DNA from: Paracoccaceae bacterium
GTDB lineage: Bacteria; Pseudomonadota; Alphaproteobacteria; Rhodobacterales; Rhodobacteraceae
Direction: 5' to 3'
DNA: 9,791 nt
Assembly: GCA_016765235.1 (NCBI GenBank)
Contig: JAESQH010000036.1
Coordinates: 1 to 9,791, forward strand
The notes under the pieces were generated by a model, which had not been told where the DNA came from, made no database searches, and saw nothing but the letters and a program-made list of their open reading frames with translations. Position 1 is the first letter of the stretch. Each line of letters begins with the position of its first letter. This document shows positions 6,155-9,791 of the stretch, piece after piece. The position numbers were made by a program, and so were the translations under genes.

Positions 6155-6876
6155 GCCGGTTGGATCAGGCGATCGTAGCGGCAGGACTGGCCGAAAGCCG
6201 CGCGCGGGCGCAAGCGCTGATCGAGGCTGGAGTTGTATTGGTTAACGGTGTCGCAGCGAAGAAGTCTTCCCAAAAGGTTAACGATGATACCAAAATTGTT
6301 ATAACCGGAAACCCCAACCCATGGGTATCGCGTGCGGCCTTGAAGCTGGACCATGCTTTAAAGGAATTCGGCTTGTCGCCGAATAAGGCTATTTGTCTGG
6401 ATGTTGGCGCGTCAACGGGCGGTTTTACCGAAGTGCTTTTGGCCAACGGAGCATCGAAGGTTTACGCCCTCGATGTAGGGCATGGGCAGTTGCACCAACG
6501 GTTGCGTGATGATCCGCGGGTCGTGAATATCGAAGGTATGAATGCGCGAGAAATACCTGAAGGGTTGGTGCCGACTGTGGATTGGATTGTCACCGATGTA
6601 TCCTTTATTTCCTTGGAAAAAGCTTTGCCCGTTCCGTTGTCACTTGCTCGCAAAGGCGCGATTTTGGTGGCGCTTGTTAAGCCGCAATTCGAAGTTGGCC
6701 GCGCGCGCATCGGCAAGGGTGGGATTGTTCGCGATCAAGAGGCGAAAACGATGGCGCGAGACCGGATCGAGGCGTTTCTTCAAGCCGAGGGTTGGCAAAC
6801 GACCCATCGTGGCGAAAGCTCTATCAAAGGTGGCGACGGGAACGTTGAATATCTTGTGGCGGCTCGCCGGATTTAG
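6151..6876 (+). CDS. tlyA: TlyA family rRNA (cytidine-2'-O)-methyltransferase
   Basis: 241 residues. An N-terminal S4 RNA-binding domain (SRLDQAIVAAGLAESRARAQ through VNG, about 2-55) precedes an FtsJ/RrmJ-type SAM-dependent methyltransferase domain. The SAM-binding motif CLDVGASTGGFTEVLL lies at 82-97. Lys65, Asp149 (in DWIVTDVSF), Lys177 (in LVKPQFEVG) and Glu233 (in GNVEYL) match the K-D-K-E catalytic tetrad known for this family, with nearly the same spacing as I recall for M. tuberculosis TlyA. It methylates ribosomal RNA; the old name haemolysin is a misnomer in most bacteria. The frame is open upstream to 6106, but the MSRLDQ start at 6151 fits the family, overlaps the preceding stop as ATGA and has GAGGCGG just upstream. 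It is the last gene of the ABC operon. Confidence 0.94.
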   Translation: MSRLDQAIVAAGLAESRARAQALIEAGVVLVNGVAAKKSSQKVNDDTKIVITGNPNPWVSRAALKLDHALKEFGLSPNKAICLDVGASTGGFTEVLLANGASKVYALDVGHGQLHQRLRDDPRVVNIEGMNAREIPEGLVPTVDWIVTDVSFISLEKALPVPLSLARKGAILVALVKPQFEVGRARIGKGGIVRDQEAKTMARDRIEAFLQAEGWQTTHRGESSIKGGDGNVEYLVAARRI

Positions 6877-6970
6877 CTCAATTTGTTGGCATTATGTTCT
6901 GCGGCGGTAACTATCCAGTAATCGTTTGTGACCCATTGTCCATTTAGCGAAATGGGAAATGGTGGATGAT

Positions 6971-7828
6971 ATGGCGGTTAAGAACGATAAGGCCCCGATA
7001 ATTATCAAGCGGAAGAAGGTGATCAAAGCCAGCGGACATCATGGCGGCGCGTGGAAGATCGCTTACGCCGATTTTGTGACGGCGATGATGGCGTTTTTTC
7101 TGCTTATGTGGCTGTTAAATGCAACGACCGAATCGCAACGCAAAGGCCTAGCGGATTACTTCAGTCCCACGATTCCGATTTTCAAAATTTCCGGCGGCGG
7201 GGATGGCGCCTTTGGCGGCGGGAATGCGTTTTCGCAAGAAATGATGATGCAAAATGGAACCGGCGCTGCCGATGTTCGGCCGTCAGATAGCAACAAAACC
7301 GACAGCGACACTGGCGTCGCGCCATCTGATATCGGAGGTGGTGAAGTGGGTGTGTTAGAACCGAAATTCACGGATATCGAAAACATGTTTCGGGGCGACA
7401 GCGGCGAAAGCACTGTGGCTGACGATCTGCTGAAACATGTAAATACCCGGATCACCGACGAGGGGCTGATAATAGAAGTTTTTGACCTGCCCTCGTCACC
7501 GCTGTTTATACTCAACACGAACGAACCTAGCGATAAGATGTTGTTATTGCTGGATATGATTGCCGATGTAATTGGCATAGTTAGCAACAACATCGCGATA
7601 CTGGGGCACACGGATGAAGTTGGGTTAGACGGTGGCGACACGTTTATCTTGTCAACGGAGCGCGCACATTTTTCGCGCCAGCGTCTGGTTAGCGCGGGGG
7701 TATCTAACAGTCGTATAGCGCGGGTGGCGGGGTACGCAGATCGCTCCCCCAGCCAGCCGGAAGCGGGGGTGATCCGAAACCGGCGTATCGAAATCATCTT
7801 GTTACGTAGTGCGCGCGCGGGCCGCTAA
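6971..7828 (+). CDS. motB: Flagellar motor stator protein MotB
   Basis: MotB anchors the MotA/MotB proton channel to peptidoglycan and drives flagellar rotation. From ATG 6971 (MAVKNDKAP) it has 285 residues: a basic N-terminus, the hallmark HHGGAWKIAYADFVTAMMAF with the single membrane helix, and Asp34, equivalent to the proton-binding Asp32 of E. coli. A Gly/Ser/Asp-rich linker follows (about 70-130), then an OmpA-like peptidoglycan-binding domain (GHTDEVG, LSTERAHFSRQRL, GYADRSP, RNRRIEIILL). An alternative ATG at 6959 adds four residues; 6971 is preferred because GGTGGA precedes it at better spacing. It heads the flagellar block, 94 bases after tlyA; no convincing promoter was seen in that gap. 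Confidence 0.93.
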   Translation: MAVKNDKAPIIIKRKKVIKASGHHGGAWKIAYADFVTAMMAFFLLMWLLNATTESQRKGLADYFSPTIPIFKISGGGDGAFGGGNAFSQEMMMQNGTGAADVRPSDSNKTDSDTGVAPSDIGGGEVGVLEPKFTDIENMFRGDSGESTVADDLLKHVNTRITDEGLIIEVFDLPSSPLFILNTNEPSDKMLLLLDMIADVIGIVSNNIAILGHTDEVGLDGGDTFILSTERAHFSRQRLVSAGVSNSRIARVAGYADRSPSQPEAGVIRNRRIEIILLRSARAGR

Positions 7829-7884
7829 AGATTGGTTAAAGTTTTAGGCATTTAGCAGCATCAGCGGTTTTAAGAATCTATGTG

Positions 7885-7899
7885 TTTACGGAATGTTAA
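7885..7899 (+). promoter_or_regulatory. Possible CtrA-like box upstream of flgE
   Basis: TTTA (7885-7888), 7 bases, then TTAA (7896-7899): seven of eight positions match the alphaproteobacterial CtrA consensus TTAA-N7-TTAA. CtrA controls flagellar genes in Caulobacter and many Rhodobacterales, and the site lies 54 bases before flgE, a plausible place. The motif is short and A+T-rich and could be chance. Confidence 0.3.
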
Positions 7900-7902
7900 G
7901 GG

Positions 7903-7929
7903 TCTTTCAAAGATAGTGTGTTTGAAAGA
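7903..7929 (+). promoter_or_regulatory. Perfect 9-bp inverted repeat in the flgE leader
   Basis: TCTTTCAAA (7903-7911) and TTTGAAAGA (7921-7929) are exact complements around a 9-base loop. The structure ends 23 bases before the flgE ATG and just ahead of its ribosome binding site (GAAGG). It could be an mRNA stem-loop or a dimeric repressor site. It is not a terminator, having no T run after it. Confidence 0.5.
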
Positions 7930-7952
7930 GAAATAGTTCAGAAGGGCTTAAA

Positions 7953-8633
7953 ATGACAATATCATCTTCGTTGAATGCAGGCGTTACAGGATTGAACGTG
8001 AACGCCAGCAAGTTGGCAACCATTGCAGACAACATCGCAAACTCTGGAACATTTGGGTACAAACGTGCCGACGCAGATTTTTCATCGGTCGCTTTGGCAC
8101 AAAGCAAAGGGCGATATACCGCCGGCGGAGTGACGGTGAATACATTTCGGAATGTCACGACCCAAGGATCGCTTACACCCACTTCGAACCCAACGGATAT
8201 CGCGATCGCCGGGCGCGGGATGTTGCCCGTAACGCCAACATCTGCATTAGGGCAGACAGGCGGGACATATCCGCTGATGATGGCGACAACGGGATCGTTC
8301 ACGCCCGACAAAAACGGTATTTTGACGTCGCAAAACGGATTGGCTTTGATGGGGTGGCCAGCATTGGCCGACGGCACAATTCCTGTGCAACCAAGGGACA
8401 GCGCCGCTGGATTGGAGCCGGTTTTTGTAAACTTGAACCAGTTTGCAGCAAGTCCAACCGATTTGATCGGGTTGGGCGTTAACCTTCCGGCAATCGCCAC
8501 GGAAGCAGGCGCATCCGGTGACCCTTATCAAATCTCGATGGAATATTTTGACAACCTGGGCACGACGAAAACTATGACCGCGGTATTTACACCATTGTGC
8601 CGGGTGCGGGGCAGTCAAACACTTGGACGTTAG
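7953..8633 (+). CDS. flgE: Flagellar hook protein FlgE, 5' fragment; gene split by frameshift
   Basis: The N-terminal half of the hook protein, which polymerises outside the cell into the joint between rod and filament. MTISSSLNAGVTGLNVNASK and LATIADNIANSGTFGYKRAD are the conserved coiled-coil and flagellar rod/hook N-terminal motif, followed by TQGSLTPTSNPTDIAIAGRG. True homology continues to VFTPL (residue 215). The last residues (CRVRGSQTLGR) are out of frame and stop at 8633. GAAGG precedes the ATG by 7 bases. Restoring one base near 8597 joins it to the next fragment as a 433-residue protein, a normal hook length. It follows motB across a 124-base gap that holds a CtrA-like box and an inverted repeat. 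Confidence 0.88.
   Translation: MTISSSLNAGVTGLNVNASKLATIADNIANSGTFGYKRADADFSSVALAQSKGRYTAGGVTVNTFRNVTTQGSLTPTSNPTDIAIAGRGMLPVTPTSALGQTGGTYPLMMATTGSFTPDKNGILTSQNGLALMGWPALADGTIPVQPRDSAAGLEPVFVNLNQFAASPTDLIGLGVNLPAIATEAGASGDPYQISMEYFDNLGTTKTMTAVFTPLCRVRGSQTLGR
8595..8599 (+). other. Frameshift site in flgE
   Basis: The upstream frame reads CCA TTG TGC CGG; the downstream coding frame reads GTG CCG GGT GCG from 8597. One missing base, most simply a G (TTGGTG written as TTGTG), joins FTPL to VPGAGQSNTW. No slippery heptamer is present, so programmed frameshifting is unlikely. Confidence 0.8.
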
Positions 8634-9253
8634 AGATTATTGACGATGCGACCGGTGCATTGCCGGTTGCAGAATTCACAGTTGCATTTAACGACACACC
8701 GACGACCGGCGGTTCTGTAGCCTCGGTCACGCCCGTATTTGGCGGGACATACGATCCTTTAACCGGTAATGTTTCGGTAGCATTTGCGAGTGGTCCGGTC
8801 GAGATCGAAGTCGGGGAGCCAGGTGGAGCGACCCGTTTGACACAGATGTCGGCGGAGTTCGTGCCTATTTCGCTTACCAAAAATGGTGCACCGACAGGGA
8901 ATTTAACATCGGTCGAGATTGACGAAAATGGGATAGTATCAGCAATTTATGACAGTGGATTTACCCGTACAATATATCAGGTTCCCGTCATCGATGTACG
9001 CAATCCAAATGGGTTAAACGCCGAAAGTAATCAAGCGTTTACACTGTCACAGGCGAGTGGGCCGATGTATTTGTGGGACGCGGGGTCTGGTCCAACAGGT
9101 TCGACAGTTGGGTATGCCCGCGAGGAATCAACGACGGACATCGCGGGCGAACTAACCGCCTTGATTAAAACACAACGGGCGTATTCCTCGAATGCGAAGA
9201 TCATCCAGACGGTCGATGAGATGCTACAGGAAACGACAAACATAAAACGCTAG
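8597..9253 (+). CDS. flgE: Flagellar hook protein FlgE, 3' fragment; gene split by frameshift
   Basis: The C-terminal half of the hook protein, 218 residues read from the junction at 8597 (VPGAGQSNTWTLEIID). The middle is the threonine- and glycine-rich, beta-rich outer domain that is variable among hooks. The end carries the conserved C-terminal motif YAREESTTDIAGELTALIKT and QRAYSSNAKIIQTVDEMLQE, which packs against the N-terminal helix in the assembled hook. Only the out-of-frame joint is abnormal; codon use and motifs are intact, so the gene was under selection until very recently or is whole in reality. A separate start at GTG 8597 is not supported by any ribosome binding site. flgK follows after 17 bases. 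Confidence 0.88.
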   Translation: MPGAGQSNTWTLEIIDDATGALPVAEFTVAFNDTPTTGGSVASVTPVFGGTYDPLTGNVSVAFASGPVEIEVGEPGGATRLTQMSAEFVPISLTKNGAPTGNLTSVEIDENGIVSAIYDSGFTRTIYQVPVIDVRNPNGLNAESNQAFTLSQASGPMYLWDAGSGPTGSTVGYAREESTTDIAGELTALIKTQRAYSSNAKIIQTVDEMLQETTNIKR

Positions 9254-9270
9254 ATTAGGGAGACAGTGGC

Positions 9271-9791
9271 ATGAGTATCTCAAGCGCCATGAATAACGCA
9301 TATTCGGGCCTGTCTGCAATGTCACGGTCGGCTGAAACGGTATCCAACAACGTTTCAAATGCGCTCACTGAAGGATACAGCCGCCAGCAAGTTGAATACA
9401 CCGCGACGGTTTTGGGTGGTCGGGGTGGCGGCGTCCGAATAGACGGGATAACTCGAAGTGAGGATTTAGTAGCCACCAGGTTACGGCGAAATGCGGCAGC
9501 GGAATCCACCAGTGCATCCATTAAATCAGACGCGCTGACCCGAATAGCAAACGCATTAGGAGAGCCTGGGGATTCGGGGGCCTTGGCCGTGCAATACGCA
9601 AAGTTTGAGGACGCGCTGTCCATGGCGGTCAGTGCTCCGGATTCAATTGCGCTTCAGCAAGGCATATTGTTTAGCGCAAAAAGTCTCGCGACTACGTTTA
9701 ACCAGATATCGACGGAAGTTAGTCGCGTACGCGTTGATGCCGATGCCAGCATTGCAAAGGATGTTAACACGGTAAACGCTGCGCTAGAGAA
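9271..9791 (+). CDS. flgK: Flagellar hook-associated protein 1 (FlgK), 5' part, runs off the window
   Basis: ATG 9271 opens a frame with no stop to the last base (173 codons plus two bases). It begins MSISSAMNNAYSGLSAMSRS with the flagellar rod/hook N-terminal motif; AETVSNNVSNALTEGYSRQQ contains the conserved N-x-x-T-x-GYSRQ block specific to FlgK. An alpha-helical stretch with few aromatics follows (about 65-170), as in other FlgK N-terminal domains. FlgK caps the hook and joins it to the filament adaptor FlgL. AGGGAGA lies just before the start, and the 17-base gap to flgE indicates one operon. The 3' part (usually to about 450-500 residues) is outside the window. Confidence 0.92.
   Translation, partial: MSISSAMNNAYSGLSAMSRSAETVSNNVSNALTEGYSRQQVEYTATVLGGRGGGVRIDGITRSEDLVATRLRRNAAAESTSASIKSDALTRIANALGEPGDSGALAVQYAKFEDALSMAVSAPDSIALQQGILFSAKSLATTFNQISTEVSRVRVDADASIAKDVNTVNAALE

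Noticed and set aside
6883..6904. Sigma-54 promoter upstream of motB (TTGGCA...TGC)
   Set aside because: The GG and GC elements are 11 bases apart instead of the required 10 and the flanks match poorly.
7156..7797. 213-residue antisense ORF inside motB
   Set aside because: Serine/proline-rich shadow of the MotB linker and OmpA-like domain.
7822..7871. Terminator after motB (CCGCT ... AGCGGTTTT)
   Set aside because: The arms are only 5 bp with a 36-base loop; flgE probably still receives read-through.
1..9791. tRNA/rRNA genes, CRISPR arrays, insertion sequences, phage or defence genes
   Set aside because: No such structures, repeats or protein motifs were seen on either strand; all long frames are accounted for by housekeeping, transport and flagellar genes.

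Overview
The window looks like chromosomal DNA from a marine Rhodobacterales (Roseobacter-group) alphaproteobacterium. The basis is the motB-flgE-flgK gene order, the wording of the MotB, hook-protein and TlyA sequences, an aerobic HemF, and moderate-GC coding DNA. The assignment rests on recognising protein families, not on a database search.

Layout. (1) 1-752: a LysE/RhtB-type amino-acid exporter on the + strand. (2) 729-2250, minus strand: hemF (oxygen-dependent coproporphyrinogen III oxidase) followed by a small protein of unknown function with a GWGSLIWD N-terminus. The latter converges on and overlaps the exporter by 24 bases. (3) 2251-2490: a compact divergent control region. It holds back-to-back promoters for hemF and for the transporter operon, an inverted repeat lying across both -35 regions, an 11-codon upstream ORF, a G+C-rich hairpin and a strong ribosome binding site. 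(4) 2491-6876: a tightly coupled operon of two paralogous ABC half-transporters (presumably a heterodimeric exporter) and tlyA (rRNA 2'-O-methyltransferase), joined by 4-base GTGA and ATGA overlaps. (5) 6971-9791: a flagellar block with motB (stator), flgE (hook) and the 5' part of flgK (hook-filament junction), which runs off the end.

Two genes are broken in the sequence as given. The second ABC transporter is split at about 5282-5290 and flgE at about 8595-8599. In both cases the downstream frame is reached as if one base were missing, and both repaired products have the expected family length (about 611 and 433 residues). Two identical lesions in otherwise healthy operons suggest single-base sequencing or assembly errors first. 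Genuine gene decay, or -1 frameshifting at GGGCTTTTTG in the transporter, are the alternatives.

No clear new multi-gene system was found. The parts most worth a second look are the leader of the transporter operon (promoter, short uORF, hairpin, RBS), the shared divergent control site with hemF, the 9-bp perfect inverted repeat in the flgE leader, and the unassigned GWGSLIWD protein.
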